Source: an uncultured Kordia sp. (GTDB lineage: Bacteria > Bacteroidota > Bacteroidia > Flavobacteriales > Flavobacteriaceae). From it: a DNA stretch of 64,000 nt. Location of the stretch: contig NZ_CANLEA010000003.1 in NCBI RefSeq assembly GCF_947489565.1, positions 1-64,000 on the forward strand, given 5' to 3'. Shown here piece by piece: positions 46,438 to 55,383 of the stretch (the first letter of the stretch is position 1; every line of letters begins with the position of its first letter). The translations under genes and the position numbers were made by a program. The notes beneath the pieces were generated by a model. The model was given only the letters and a program-made list of their open reading frames with translations, had not been told where the DNA came from and did not search any database.

Positions 46438-47001
46438 ATGAAAACATTAAAATTACTATTGCCGGTAGTTGCACTACTATTCGTTACTTCTTGTATTTCG
46501 GTTAGAGTGGTTGCCGATTACGACCAAGAAGCTGATTTTAAATCGTATAAAACCTTTGCGTTTTATAAAACTGGAATTGACAAAGCTGAGATTTCTGATT
46601 TAGACAAGAAAAGAATTCTACGTTCTATTGAAAAAGAAATGCTTGCCAGAGGTTTTGTAAAATCTGACAATCCAGATCTTTTAGTAAACATCATGACAAA
46701 AGCTAACAAGCGCATCAACGTAAACAACAACTTCGGTTTTGGTTTCGGTGGCTTTGGCTGGGGCGGCTGGGGCTGGAACCCTTGGATGTGGAGAGGAAAC
46801 TCTGCATGGGTAACCTCACGCGTTGAAGGTGTTTTATACATTGACTTGATTGATACCAAGCAAAAAGAATTGGTATGGCAAGGACGCGGTGCTGGAAACT
46901 TATTAGGACGTCGTGGTAATATTGAAAAGAAAGAAGCACGAATTCAAGAATTTGTACAAGAAATTATGAAAGAATATCCACCTGTAGCAGACGCTCAGTA
47001 G
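46438..47001 (+). CDS. DUF4136 lipoprotein
   Basis: A 187-aa protein with a lipoprotein signal (LLFVTSC). The DUF4136 pattern is clear: DYDQEADFKSYKTFAFY, then ILRSIEKEMLARGFVKSD, a Gly/Trp-rich loop (GFGFGGFGWGGWGWNPW, about residues 100-116) and VEGVLYIDLIDTKQKELVWQ. The loop is unusually Trp/Gly-rich. Role unknown; probably an envelope lipoprotein. It ends in a terminator. Confidence 0.85.
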   Translation: MKTLKLLLPVVALLFVTSCISVRVVADYDQEADFKSYKTFAFYKTGIDKAEISDLDKKRILRSIEKEMLARGFVKSDNPDLLVNIMTKANKRINVNNNFGFGFGGFGWGGWGWNPWMWRGNSAWVTSRVEGVLYIDLIDTKQKELVWQGRGAGNLLGRRGNIEKKEARIQEFVQEIMKEYPPVADAQ

Positions 47002-47022
47002 ATATAATTCACATAGAAATAG

Positions 47023-47056
47023 AAAACCTCGGAAGGAAACTTTCGAGGTTTTTTTA
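47023..47056 (+). terminator. Rho-independent terminator
   Basis: A 9-bp stem (47023-47031 with 47044-47052), a 12-nt loop and a T run. It ends the hutU/DUF4136 region. Confidence 0.75.
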
Positions 47057-47431
47057 TGCGTTTTTTGATTTTTGCAGCGTTGTAAATGCTAAAAAGCTGC
47101 TGTACTTTTGGTAAAAACCTCCTTAGGTTTTGTTTATTTCCTGCGGTACTTTTGCATAAAACCTTATGTAGTTTTAAAAACGTGTACATATGATTTTAAA
47201 AGCATTAAGAAGTACTATTTTCTTGGGTTTAGTATGTTTTTAAGGTTTAAAAAACTACAAGTTTGTACATGTAATACTATTTTGTATTAAAAATTTTCTT
47301 TCATTTTCTTTGATTTTGGATGAGTTTCTTATAGATTTAAAACAATTAAAAAAAACTAAATTCCCTGCTAAAAAAACACACAAGCTATTGTTTTTACAGA
47401 GAACCTAACCACTAACTACTGTATTTTATTA
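47057..47431. other. AT-rich intergenic region before the ROCO gene
   Basis: Nothing coding is seen. Two TACTTTTG (TAnnTTTG) elements occur at about 47103 and 47148, each followed by an AAACCT-type phrase, so they look like two related promoters. They lie about 330 and 285 nt upstream of the gene at 47432. The open frame at 47108-47290 has no supporting feature. Confidence 0.4.
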
Positions 47432-50239
47432 ATGAAAGAAAATTACAATTTTGCATTACGACTTATTCTGAATGCTAAAAGATACAGTCGCAGATCACTG
47501 AATCTAAGCAATCTAAATCTCCCTACGCTACCAAAGCAACTTTTTGAATTAACTAAATTAGAAGAACTGAACTTAAACTATAATCGAATTACTGAAATTC
47601 CTGAGGCTATTGGAAAGCTAAAGAGTTTAAATCATCTTTATTTAGAGAATAATCAAATTACTGAAATACCTGAAACTATTGGAAAGCTAAAGAATTTAAA
47701 TCATCTTTATTTAGAGAATAATCGAATTATTGAAATACCTGAAACTATTGGAAAACTTATCTACCTAACTGAACTTTATTTAGGAAGTAATCAAATTACT
47801 GAAATACCTAAAACTATTGGAAAACTTATCTACTTAACTGAACTTTATTTAGGGAGTAATCAAATTACTGAAATACCTGAAACTATCGGAAAGTTAACTA
47901 ATTTAACTCATCTTTATTTAGGAGGCAATCAAATTACAAAAATACCTGAAGCTATTGGAAAGCTAATTAATTTAGAAAGCCTAGATTTAGATGACAATAA
48001 GATTGAAACACTTCATACATCTATTGGAAAATTGACTCATCTAAAAAAACTTGAATTACAAAATAATCAAATTTCAAAGCTTCCTGAGTCTATTGGTAAT
48101 ATAACAAACTTAAAAACATTCTATCTGTATAGAAATCAAATTTCAAAGCTTCCTGAAGCTATTGGCAAATTAAACAACTTAGCCGAAATAGCTTTAAATG
48201 AAAATCTATTTAAAGTAGGCTCTGAAGTATACAAACTTCCTCCTAAAGAACAAATCCAAGAAATCCTAAAATGGCAAGAAGCTCAGAAGGCTGGCACTTT
48301 ACAACCCATACACGAAGCCAAAGTAATTTTTATAGGAGAAAGCAATTATGGAAAAACTCATTTGATAGAATTTCTGAAAGAAGGAGAAATCAAACGTGAA
48401 ATAAATACCACACATGGTATTGAACGCAGTCAACTGACGGTTCCACATCCTGATAAAAATATTCAATTAAATATTTGGGATTTAGGCGGACAGGAATTTA
48501 TGCGCAGCACACATCAATTCTTCTTTTCAGAACGTACTTTGTATGTGTTGGTTACTCTTGCCCGTAGAGAACGTAAAGACATTAATCCTTGGTTAAAACT
48601 AGTAAATCAATTAGCGAATAAAGCTCCTGTTTTGGTCGTAATTAACAAAATAGATTTGGATGCTCAAGATATAGACAGACTCAGTTTAGAACGTGATTAC
48701 CCTAATATTATCGGTTTTGTAAGAACCTGCATTATGGATTGTAAAGACGGAGTAAAAGCAAAAGACACATTGAATCTTTTAAAAAAACGAATTAAAGATG
48801 TTGTAAGCAACAAAGATATCATGCCAAGTGTTTTTGAACAACGTCCTCCTGATTGGTTTATGGTCAAAAACGAATTGGAAAAACTAGAAGCCAAAGGTGA
48901 AGATTTTATTACGTATAGTGAATATGAAAAACTTGACTTTATTAAAAACCTTCCTGAAGAAGAACGTAAAAGTAACTTAAAGCTATTAAGTATGATCGGC
49001 GCGGTAGTGAGTTTTGTAGACGATCCTCGTTTGATAGACACCAATGTAATCAACCCGCAATGGATCATGGATGGTGTGTATTCTATTATCAATGATTCAA
49101 AGGTAAAAGATGAAGCCAAAGGACAATTACATATCAACGACTTGGAACGCATACTTCCGAAAGATCGATTTCCAACCGAAAGACATGCTTACCTTTTGGA
49201 ATTGATGAATAAATTCAACTTATGTTATCCAGCTAAAGAACAGCGTGACATCTATTTTATACCTGATCTTTTTGACGATATTGAACCAGAGTTTATGGAA
49301 TGGAAAAACGATGCATCTATTCATTTTAGATACAACTATGACGATTTTTCCCCTGATGCCTTTATGACTCAATTTATTGTAGAAATGCATCAAGACATTC
49401 AAGAGGACAAACTTTGGCGTAGTGGTGTGTATATTTCTAATGGGAACTGTCAAGCAAAAGTATACCAAGCCTTTCGTAAAAACTTTATTCATATTGAAAT
49501 CAGAGGAAATGCAAATGAAGGAAGAAGTTATTTGTACTCCATTAGAGAAGCCTTTCGAAAATTGCACAAGCCATTTCCTAAAATGCACATCACGGAAGAA
49601 GTATTGTATAAAAACTACTGGTTAGATTATGAAGAATTGACTATTCTCGAAGATGCCAATCAACCAAAATATCATACCAAACTCAAAGAGCAACTTCCTA
49701 TCACCACCATTTTAAACGGATATACTACCATGGCAGAACGTACTGGAAATTTAAAAATTATCAAGATATTTTTAGCCTCTTCTTACGAACTCAAACCTGA
49801 AAGAGAGCAATTTGAAATCTTTATCAATCGTGAAAATAAAAGGTTGATAGAAAAAGGGACATTTTTAAAATTAGAAATCTGGGAAGATTTTATTGATGCC
49901 ATGTCACAAACACGCTTGCAAAATGAATACAATTATGTAGTTCAGAACTCCGATATTTTTATAAGTCTATTTTTCACAAAAGTTGGTCAATTTACCTTAG
50001 AAGAGTTTGAAACTGCTTTTGGTCAATTTCAAGTAACTGGAAAACCATTTGTCTATACCTATTTTAAAGATGCGCCTGTAAGCATGGAAGACATAAAGAA
50101 GAATGATTTTGAAAGTCTCCAAAATTTTAAAGATAAGCTCAAAAACTTAGGTCATTTTAGAACAATCTTCAAAAGCAATGAAGACTTACAATTAAAATTT
50201 AAAAAACAACTTGATAAAGTATTGCCTCTTTTATCATAA
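47432..50239 (+). CDS. LRR-ROC-COR protein with C-terminal TIR-like effector domain
   Basis: Multi-domain 935-aa protein, no export signal. Residues 20-262: about ten 23-residue leucine-rich repeats (IGKLxxLxxLYLxxNQITEIPET). Residues 295-455: a ROC GTPase domain with P-loop GESNYGKT (302-309), DLGGQE (350-355) and NKID (405-408). Residues 470-760: COR dimerisation region. Residues 776-935: TIR-like domain (IKIFLASS, EIWEDF, FISLFFTKVGQ, FETAFGQF with Glu860 as a candidate catalytic residue). This architecture fits signal sensing by LRR, switching by GTPase and an NAD-cleaving or similar output. Defence against phage is inferred, not shown. Confidence 0.85.
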   Translation: MKENYNFALRLILNAKRYSRRSLNLSNLNLPTLPKQLFELTKLEELNLNYNRITEIPEAIGKLKSLNHLYLENNQITEIPETIGKLKNLNHLYLENNRIIEIPETIGKLIYLTELYLGSNQITEIPKTIGKLIYLTELYLGSNQITEIPETIGKLTNLTHLYLGGNQITKIPEAIGKLINLESLDLDDNKIETLHTSIGKLTHLKKLELQNNQISKLPESIGNITNLKTFYLYRNQISKLPEAIGKLNNLAEIALNENLFKVGSEVYKLPPKEQIQEILKWQEAQKAGTLQPIHEAKVIFIGESNYGKTHLIEFLKEGEIKREINTTHGIERSQLTVPHPDKNIQLNIWDLGGQEFMRSTHQFFFSERTLYVLVTLARRERKDINPWLKLVNQLANKAPVLVVINKIDLDAQDIDRLSLERDYPNIIGFVRTCIMDCKDGVKAKDTLNLLKKRIKDVVSNKDIMPSVFEQRPPDWFMVKNELEKLEAKGEDFITYSEYEKLDFIKNLPEEERKSNLKLLSMIGAVVSFVDDPRLIDTNVINPQWIMDGVYSIINDSKVKDEAKGQLHINDLERILPKDRFPTERHAYLLELMNKFNLCYPAKEQRDIYFIPDLFDDIEPEFMEWKNDASIHFRYNYDDFSPDAFMTQFIVEMHQDIQEDKLWRSGVYISNGNCQAKVYQAFRKNFIHIEIRGNANEGRSYLYSIREAFRKLHKPFPKMHITEEVLYKNYWLDYEELTILEDANQPKYHTKLKEQLPITTILNGYTTMAERTGNLKIIKIFLASSYELKPEREQFEIFINRENKRLIEKGTFLKLEIWEDFIDAMSQTRLQNEYNYVVQNSDIFISLFFTKVGQFTLEEFETAFGQFQVTGKPFVYTYFKDAPVSMEDIKKNDFESLQNFKDKLKNLGHFRTIFKSNEDLQLKFKKQLDKVLPLLS
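47560..47960 (+). repeat. 69-bp tandem repeats encoding LRRs
   Basis: Inside the LRR part, neighbouring 69-bp units are nearly identical at DNA level (for example the two units with AATCATCTTTATTTAGA and the two with CTTATCTACYTAACTGAAC), while outer units diverge. This points to recent unit duplication or conversion. Confidence 0.75.
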
Positions 50240-50326
50240 ACCAACCGAACTACAATTATGTATATATTTATAATGCATTTAGAAATCATCCATCATTAAA
50301 ACAAGACATTGTAAAAGAATCGTATC

Positions 50327-50761
50327 ATGGCAATAGTAAACACGTATTTATATTTTAATGGGAATTGTGAAAAAGCATTTAAATTTTATCAAGATGTTTT
50401 TCAAAAAGAAATCACACATATGGAACGCTATAAAGATGTTCCTGAAGCGGCAAGACAGCATTTTTTAGATTGTAAAGATGAGCATATTATGCATGCCACC
50501 TTACCTATTAGCGATGAAACTTTTTTAATGGGAGCTGATGTGATTGATCGTAACAAAAAAGGACAGAATGCGGCTGCATTTTTCTCATTAATTGTCAGTA
50601 CAGAAAGTCAGGAAGAAGCAGATCGCATATTTAATACACTTTCAAAAGAAGGAACCATCAAACTTCCTATGGCGGAGCAATTTTGGGGTTCGTATTATGG
50701 AATTTGTATGGATCAATTTGGAATCAATTGGAAAATTAGTTTTGCACTGGAAGGCAACTAA
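50327..50761 (+). CDS. VOC family protein, PhnB-like
   Basis: A 144-aa cytoplasmic protein. Seen: YLYFNGNCEKAFKFYQDVF, TLPISDETFLMGAD, then WGSYYGICMDQFGINWKI: the order of the PhnB/3-demethylubiquinone methyltransferase-like branch of the vicinal oxygen chelate superfamily. In many related small proteins the substrate is unknown. Monocistronic. Confidence 0.8.
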   Translation: MAIVNTYLYFNGNCEKAFKFYQDVFQKEITHMERYKDVPEAARQHFLDCKDEHIMHATLPISDETFLMGADVIDRNKKGQNAAAFFSLIVSTESQEEADRIFNTLSKEGTIKLPMAEQFWGSYYGICMDQFGINWKISFALEGN

Positions 50762-50858
50762 ATACGAATACATGATGAGTCAGTAACTATGACTATAATT
50801 AATTGTTACCTTGTAAAATCAAAATAAAAACAAGCGCAATTCATATATTCAGAAGGCT

Positions 50859-51305
50859 ATGATAAAATATTTAATTTGTTCGATTATACTACTTGCCTCA
50901 TGTTCAAATATAGAAAGAATTGAATACCGATTGACACATCCAGATGATGCGGGAGAGCAATATCTAACTATTATAGAATCTGATGTATATTATCATGGAA
51001 AAGCACATAAAATATCGACTGATTCCACTAAAACCTCTTTTACTTATTTCTTATCGAAAGCTGTTAACAAAGGTCCTGATCAAAATGGTATTGACAACTT
51101 GGTGTTTTATGACTTCCAATATTCGGATGAGTTGCTTGAAGTTACAGATTTTGATAGTTCCAAACTCAATAAAAGTGTACTAATTTCATTTGATATTTAT
51201 AATTCAATGTGGGGAGAATTAAGTGGAGATACAATTTCTTTAAAAGCAACAAAGCATATATATGATAGCAGATCAGACAAAATTATATTTACTAAAATGA
51301 AATAA
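50859..51305 (+). CDS. Small lipoprotein-like hypothetical protein
   Basis: A 148-aa protein starting with a likely lipoprotein signal (MIKYLICSIILLASC). After it, RIEYRLTHPDDAGEQYL and many Tyr/Asp residues; beta-rich. No family is recognised. Confined by short intergenic gaps on both sides. Confidence 0.55.
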   Translation: MIKYLICSIILLASCSNIERIEYRLTHPDDAGEQYLTIIESDVYYHGKAHKISTDSTKTSFTYFLSKAVNKGPDQNGIDNLVFYDFQYSDELLEVTDFDSSKLNKSVLISFDIYNSMWGELSGDTISLKATKHIYDSRSDKIIFTKMK

Positions 51306-51461
51306 AACGTAAAACACTGAACAGAATGTTTTAAAGGTTATAATTTCACAGAATGTACTTGTAAACATGAATCCTTAAGAACAAGTACGTTTTAAGTTTT
51401 CATTAAAACTTTCTTAGCCTACATTTTTATATATTTACTTTTTAAAAATTTACCACAATAC

Positions 51462-52304
51462 ATGATTCAAAAAGTTTTTTTCACACTCGCTATTTTATTT
51501 GTGTGCACGAATATGTCTATCGCACAAAGTGACTTCTACATAAAATTAGACAATAAAAATCGTGTCAAGGAAATAGGAACGCTTCAAAATGGAGAAAGAG
51601 AAGGCTTATTTTTCAAATATAAACGCAATGGAAAACACAAGTCATTTATTTATAATAATGGTAAAAGACAAAGAATTAAATTATCCGAAGTTAACGTAGA
51701 GAGAAAATACGATTCGCAATATAAAGATCAAATTTTAGAAGAAAGTTACGGCATTTTAAAAAATGGAAAACGAGAAGGATTGTGGGTGACGTTTAATGAT
51801 GAAAATGTTTTTAAAGTAGCTTCTAATTATAAAAACGGAGCGTTAGAAGATGTACAATATCAATTTCACACAGATGGCGAAGTGCTTCGTATAGACAAGT
51901 ATTCAAAAAGTGTAAAAAATGGTATTTGTAAAGAGTTTCACAGCGGTGGAGCGCTCCATTACAAAACAACTTATAAGGATGGAAAAATCATCGATGGAGA
52001 AAATATTTATTATTATCCGAATGGAAATAAAAAAATAGTCAACAACTACAAAAACGGTTTAAAGTTTGGAAAAAGCACTACGTATTACGAATCTGGAGCT
52101 GTTGAAATCGAAGGAATATATCGCGATAAAGGATTACAAGAAGGACCTTGGAAAGAGTATTACGAAAGTGGCGCACTTAAAGAAGAATATTATTATAAAC
52201 ATGGACTTTTTCATGGTGAATACACAATCTACGATGAAAAAGGAAAGATTCTAGAACAGTATATCTACAAAAATGACAAGCTGATTAAGACCATTATTAA
52301 TTAG
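51462..52304 (+). CDS. YwqK-like MORN-repeat protein
   Basis: A 280-aa exported protein (signal peptide ending SIAQ). It carries several MORN-2 units: GEREGLFFKYKRNGK, NGKREGLWVTFND, CKEFHSGGALHYKTTYK, YYPNGNKKIVNNYKNG and LQEGPWKEYYESGALKEEYY, then GLFHGEYTIYDEKGK. This matches the YwqK family (annotated elsewhere as an antitoxin). Nothing here supports a toxin partner. More likely a beta-hairpin repeat protein of the periplasm or surface. Confidence 0.8.
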   Translation: MIQKVFFTLAILFVCTNMSIAQSDFYIKLDNKNRVKEIGTLQNGEREGLFFKYKRNGKHKSFIYNNGKRQRIKLSEVNVERKYDSQYKDQILEESYGILKNGKREGLWVTFNDENVFKVASNYKNGALEDVQYQFHTDGEVLRIDKYSKSVKNGICKEFHSGGALHYKTTYKDGKIIDGENIYYYPNGNKKIVNNYKNGLKFGKSTTYYESGAVEIEGIYRDKGLQEGPWKEYYESGALKEEYYYKHGLFHGEYTIYDEKGKILEQYIYKNDKLIKTIIN

Positions 52305-52476
52305 TCTCGTTTTGCTTTTAGACATGCTTTGTTTTTTGAGATTCCTTTTTCAATCATTTAGTTTTTAAACAATTGGAGGCAAATAGGAACCAAAAAACCT
52401 TATCATTATTATAGACTTACCATATTTATACCGTATTGATTTTTAGTATTTTTCATGAAACTTAAAACTTTACGTA

Positions 52477-52806
52477 ATGAAAAAAAAGAATTTAAACTTA
52501 GGAAAACTTACGTTGACCAAATCTAATGTTGCTTCATTAGTACAAAGAGAAAGAATTATGGGAGGTTCTGGTGTCGGACCAGGCTGTAATTCGGATATTG
52601 AATGTACTCAGACTTGTGTTCAAAACACCTGCACTTCTGTTCCACCACCACCGCCAACAAATGGATGTGCAACAGTACCTGACTGCTTTACGCAAGCATT
52701 TAGTTGTGGTCCTGCATGTTTCCCAACACAACAAGATTGTGTTACACAACAAACTTGCGGTGGAGATTTTTTATGTGACAACCAAACTTTTGGTGGAGGT
52801 TTTTAA
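52477..52806 (+). CDS. Class I lanthipeptide-like precursor with long Cys-rich core
   Basis: A 109-aa peptide. The leader MKKKNLNLGKLTLTKSNVAS runs through the same LxLTK(S/T)xVAxL pattern as the other precursors and ends IMGG (residues 27-30). The core is unusually long (about 79 aa) with 11 Cys, many Thr, a PPPPPT stretch and a Gly-rich end (FGGGF). It could be cyclised by an enzyme encoded elsewhere, or be a secreted disulfide-rich peptide. It ends in a clear terminator. Confidence 0.65.
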   Translation: MKKKNLNLGKLTLTKSNVASLVQRERIMGGSGVGPGCNSDIECTQTCVQNTCTSVPPPPPTNGCATVPDCFTQAFSCGPACFPTQQDCVTQQTCGGDFLCDNQTFGGGF

Positions 52807-52839
52807 TCTACCTTTAAAACATAACTCTTATAAAATAAT

Positions 52840-52873
52840 AAACCCTAAAAGTTTAACTTTTAGGGTTTGCTTT
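52840..52873 (+). terminator. Rho-independent terminator
   Basis: A perfect 12-bp stem (52840-52851 with 52857-52868), a 5-nt loop and GC then T residues. Confidence 0.85.
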
Positions 52874-52923
52874 TTAAGCGTATTGTCAAATTAATACATT
52901 GCCAAATTGCAGCATTAAATACA

Positions 52924-54996
52924 TTAATAGTTCATCAACTCTTCTATTTTCTTCTTCACTTTTTCTGTAGATGGAATCATGGTTTGTTCCAAGGTGCTGT
53001 TTAGCGGAATGGCTGGCATGTTTTCAGAACCAATGACCATTACAGGCGCATCTAAGTATTTGAAACATTTTTCCTGAATCATTCCTGCAATAGATCGTGC
53101 AAACGAATTGTTTACAGGTTCCTCAGTCACTACCAAGCACTTTCCTGTCTTTTTTACCGATGCTATGATTGTTTCTTCATCTAATGGGAATAAGGTTCGT
53201 AAATCGATAATTTCGATGTTTTCACGTTGTCCTTCCGAAGCATTCATTGCCCAATGTGTTCCCATTCCGTAGGTAATCACCGTCATGGTTTCTTTATCAT
53301 CTTGCTTCCAGATTTCTTGCAATACATTTGCTTTTCCAAATGGTAACAAATAGTCTTCCGATGGTTCAATAGACGTTGCGCCTTTGGTTCCTGGCACTTT
53401 TGACCAATACAAACCTTTATGCTCTAAAATGACAACTGGATTTGGATCGTGATACGCTGCTTTCATCAACCCTTTTAAATCGGCTCCGTTGCTTGGATAC
53501 GCAATTTTAATTCCTCTAATATTAGTTAACACAGATTCTACTGAAGATGAATGGTAAGGTCCACCACTTCCATACGCTCCAATTGGCACACGTAAAATCA
53601 TGGATACTGGCCATTTTCCGTTTGATAAATAGCAAGAACGACTCACCTCAGTAAATAACTGATTGAGTCCTGGCCAAATATAATCTGCAAATTGAACTTC
53701 CACAATCGGCTTTAATCCAACCGCACTCATTCCCACAGTGGAACCTACGATAAATGCTTCTTGAATTGGTGTGTTGAAGACACGATCGTCTCCAAATTTT
53801 TGCGCTAAAGTGGCTGCTTCACGGAAAACTCCACCTAAACGTCCTCCAACATCTTGTCCGTATAATAAACATTCTTTGTGTTCGCGCATCAACTCTTCTA
53901 CTGCAAATAATGCACAATCAACCATCACGACTTTTTCTTCTCGTTCTGGACTACGCTCTCCTACTTCTGCAGTTACGGGCGTTGGCGCAAAATCATGTGT
54001 AAATAAATCTTCAGGTGTTGGATCTTCAGCCTGAACTGCTTCATCGAAATCAGCTTTTACTTGTGCAATGGCAGCTGTTTCAATTGCAGAAACCTCAGCT
54101 TCTGAAAAACCATTGTCTAGTAATTGTTGTTTGATCACTGGATATGGATCGCGTGAACGTGCTTCTTCCAAATCGTCTCGATACCATTCCATTCGCACAC
54201 CAGAAGTATGATGATTGAGTAATGGAACTTTGGCATGTACTAAGATAGGACGACGTTCTTCACGAATGGTTTTGATGACTTTTTCGAGTGTTTCATAACT
54301 TTCTATAAAGTTGGCACCATCAATAGAAACAGCGTCTAAACCTTTGAAACCTTCTGCATATTCAGCCGCATTTTGCGCTCTGGTTTCTGCTGCATTGGCC
54401 GAAATATCCCAACCATTGTCTTGTACTAAATATAATATTGGCAATTGTTTTAAAGCTGCCATTTGAAACGCTTCTGCAATTTCTCCTTCCGTAACCGAAG
54501 CATCTCCTAACGAACATACGGTAATCGGATTTAAATCACGCGTATCAGCAAATGGAGAATTTTTGGCTGCTTGATCTTCAATACCTTGAACTTCTTTGTA
54601 TTTCATTCCCATCGCAACTCCTGTCGCTGGAATGGTTTGCATTCCTGTTGCCGAAGATTGATGTGGGATTTTTGGTTTGTCTGCTTCTCGTAAACTTGGA
54701 TGCGAATAATAGGTTCTTCCACCAGAAAAAGGATCGTCTTTTTTAGCTAATAATTGCAACATTAAGTCGTACGGACGCATTCCGATAGATAATAACATGG
54801 CGTCATCACGGTAGTATGGAAATGCATAATCTTGCGGAAGCAACTGCATTCCAACTGCACACTGAATAGCTTCGTGTCCACGTGAAGTTGCATGTACATA
54901 TTTTGACACTTGCTTAAAGTTGTCTTCGTATAATGTTGCCATAGCTTTTGCTGTGCAAAGCAATGAGAATCCTTTTTGTAGTGTGTTTTTATTCAT
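52924..54996 (-). CDS. 2-oxoacid dehydrogenase E1, fused alpha and beta subunits
   Basis: TPP-dependent E1 (690 aa) of a 2-oxoacid dehydrogenase complex, probably for branched-chain substrates. The alpha part (1-340) has HATSRGHEA, YRDDAMLL and the TPP motif GDASVTEG ending in Asn194. The beta part (from about 355) has LLYGQDVGGRLGGVF, VQFADYIWPG, GAYGSGGPYHS and a C-terminal transketolase-like domain. Alpha and beta are normally separate (near 330 aa each); fusion in one chain is known in this phylum. E2 and BCAT genes lie upstream on the same strand. Confidence 0.93.
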   Translation of the reverse strand: MNKNTLQKGFSLLCTAKAMATLYEDNFKQVSKYVHATSRGHEAIQCAVGMQLLPQDYAFPYYRDDAMLLSIGMRPYDLMLQLLAKKDDPFSGGRTYYSHPSLREADKPKIPHQSSATGMQTIPATGVAMGMKYKEVQGIEDQAAKNSPFADTRDLNPITVCSLGDASVTEGEIAEAFQMAALKQLPILYLVQDNGWDISANAAETRAQNAAEYAEGFKGLDAVSIDGANFIESYETLEKVIKTIREERRPILVHAKVPLLNHHTSGVRMEWYRDDLEEARSRDPYPVIKQQLLDNGFSEAEVSAIETAAIAQVKADFDEAVQAEDPTPEDLFTHDFAPTPVTAEVGERSPEREEKVVMVDCALFAVEELMREHKECLLYGQDVGGRLGGVFREAATLAQKFGDDRVFNTPIQEAFIVGSTVGMSAVGLKPIVEVQFADYIWPGLNQLFTEVSRSCYLSNGKWPVSMILRVPIGAYGSGGPYHSSSVESVLTNIRGIKIAYPSNGADLKGLMKAAYHDPNPVVILEHKGLYWSKVPGTKGATSIEPSEDYLLPFGKANVLQEIWKQDDKETMTVITYGMGTHWAMNASEGQRENIEIIDLRTLFPLDEETIIASVKKTGKCLVVTEEPVNNSFARSIAGMIQEKCFKYLDAPVMVIGSENMPAIPLNSTLEQTMIPSTEKVKKKIEELMNY

Positions 54997-55084
54997 ATTT
55001 CTTTAGTAGTGAGATATTAGTAGTGAGAATTGAGAGTGTTTCACAACTAATGCCTCATATCTATTTATACATTTTACTTCAAAG

Positions 55085-55151
55085 TACTTCTCGATACAAT
55101 TTTCTTTCATTTCGACTGCGCTCAATGTGACAGAAAATCACTCGAAGTGAC
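55085..55151 (+). repeat. TCTCGATAC hairpin repeat, copy 1
   Basis: ACTTCTCGATAC, inner arm ATTTTCT, a loop holding an inserted palindrome, AGAAAAT, then CACTCGAAGTGACG. Confidence 0.8.
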
Positions 55152-55242
55152 GTTTTATTATTTAGTAATGAGTTTTTAGTAGTGAGTATTGAGATACTAT
55201 CACAGCTAATTTCTCATTTCTTTTTACTTTTTTGTTTTAAAG

Positions 55243-55286
55243 TCTTCTCGATACTAATTTGCTCTACAAATTCACTCGAAGTGACG
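55243..55286 (+). repeat. TCTCGATAC hairpin repeat, copy 2
   Basis: Same frame with inner arms AATTTG and CAAATT: the bases differ from copy 1 but still pair. Confidence 0.8.
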
Positions 55287-55383
55287 CTTTACTATATTCA
55301 GTTTTATGTGATACTGAGTCAAGCCTGGCATAACGATTTTCGTTTGAAACTTCTCTATACTAACAGCTCAATACTCAATACTA

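Larger units (their letters stand above)
54997..55383. repeat. Intergenic repeat block between E1 and BCAT genes
   Basis: Two related units, about 55012-55151 and 55172-55286, each start TTAGTAGTGAG.ATTGAGA, pass CTAATxxCTCAT and CTTTTACTT-like stretches and end in a TCTCGATAC hairpin repeat. In the first unit a palindromic TTCGACTGCGCTCAATGTGAC sits inside the hairpin loop. No coding content. Confidence 0.7.

Noticed and set aside
47108-47290. Open frame at 47108-47290 upstream of the ROCO gene
   Set aside because: Very Lys/Tyr/Phe-rich translation of AT-rich DNA with no recognised feature; it overlaps two promoter-like elements.
47560-47960. Regularly spaced repeats considered as a CRISPR array
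   Set aside because: The repeats are 69 bp, contiguous, in frame and encode leucine-rich repeats; there are no unique spacers and no cas genes.
51462-52304. YwqK-like protein as an antitoxin of a toxin-antitoxin pair
   Set aside because: The protein carries a signal peptide and MORN-like repeats and has no toxin-sized partner gene; the antitoxin label of the family is not supported here.
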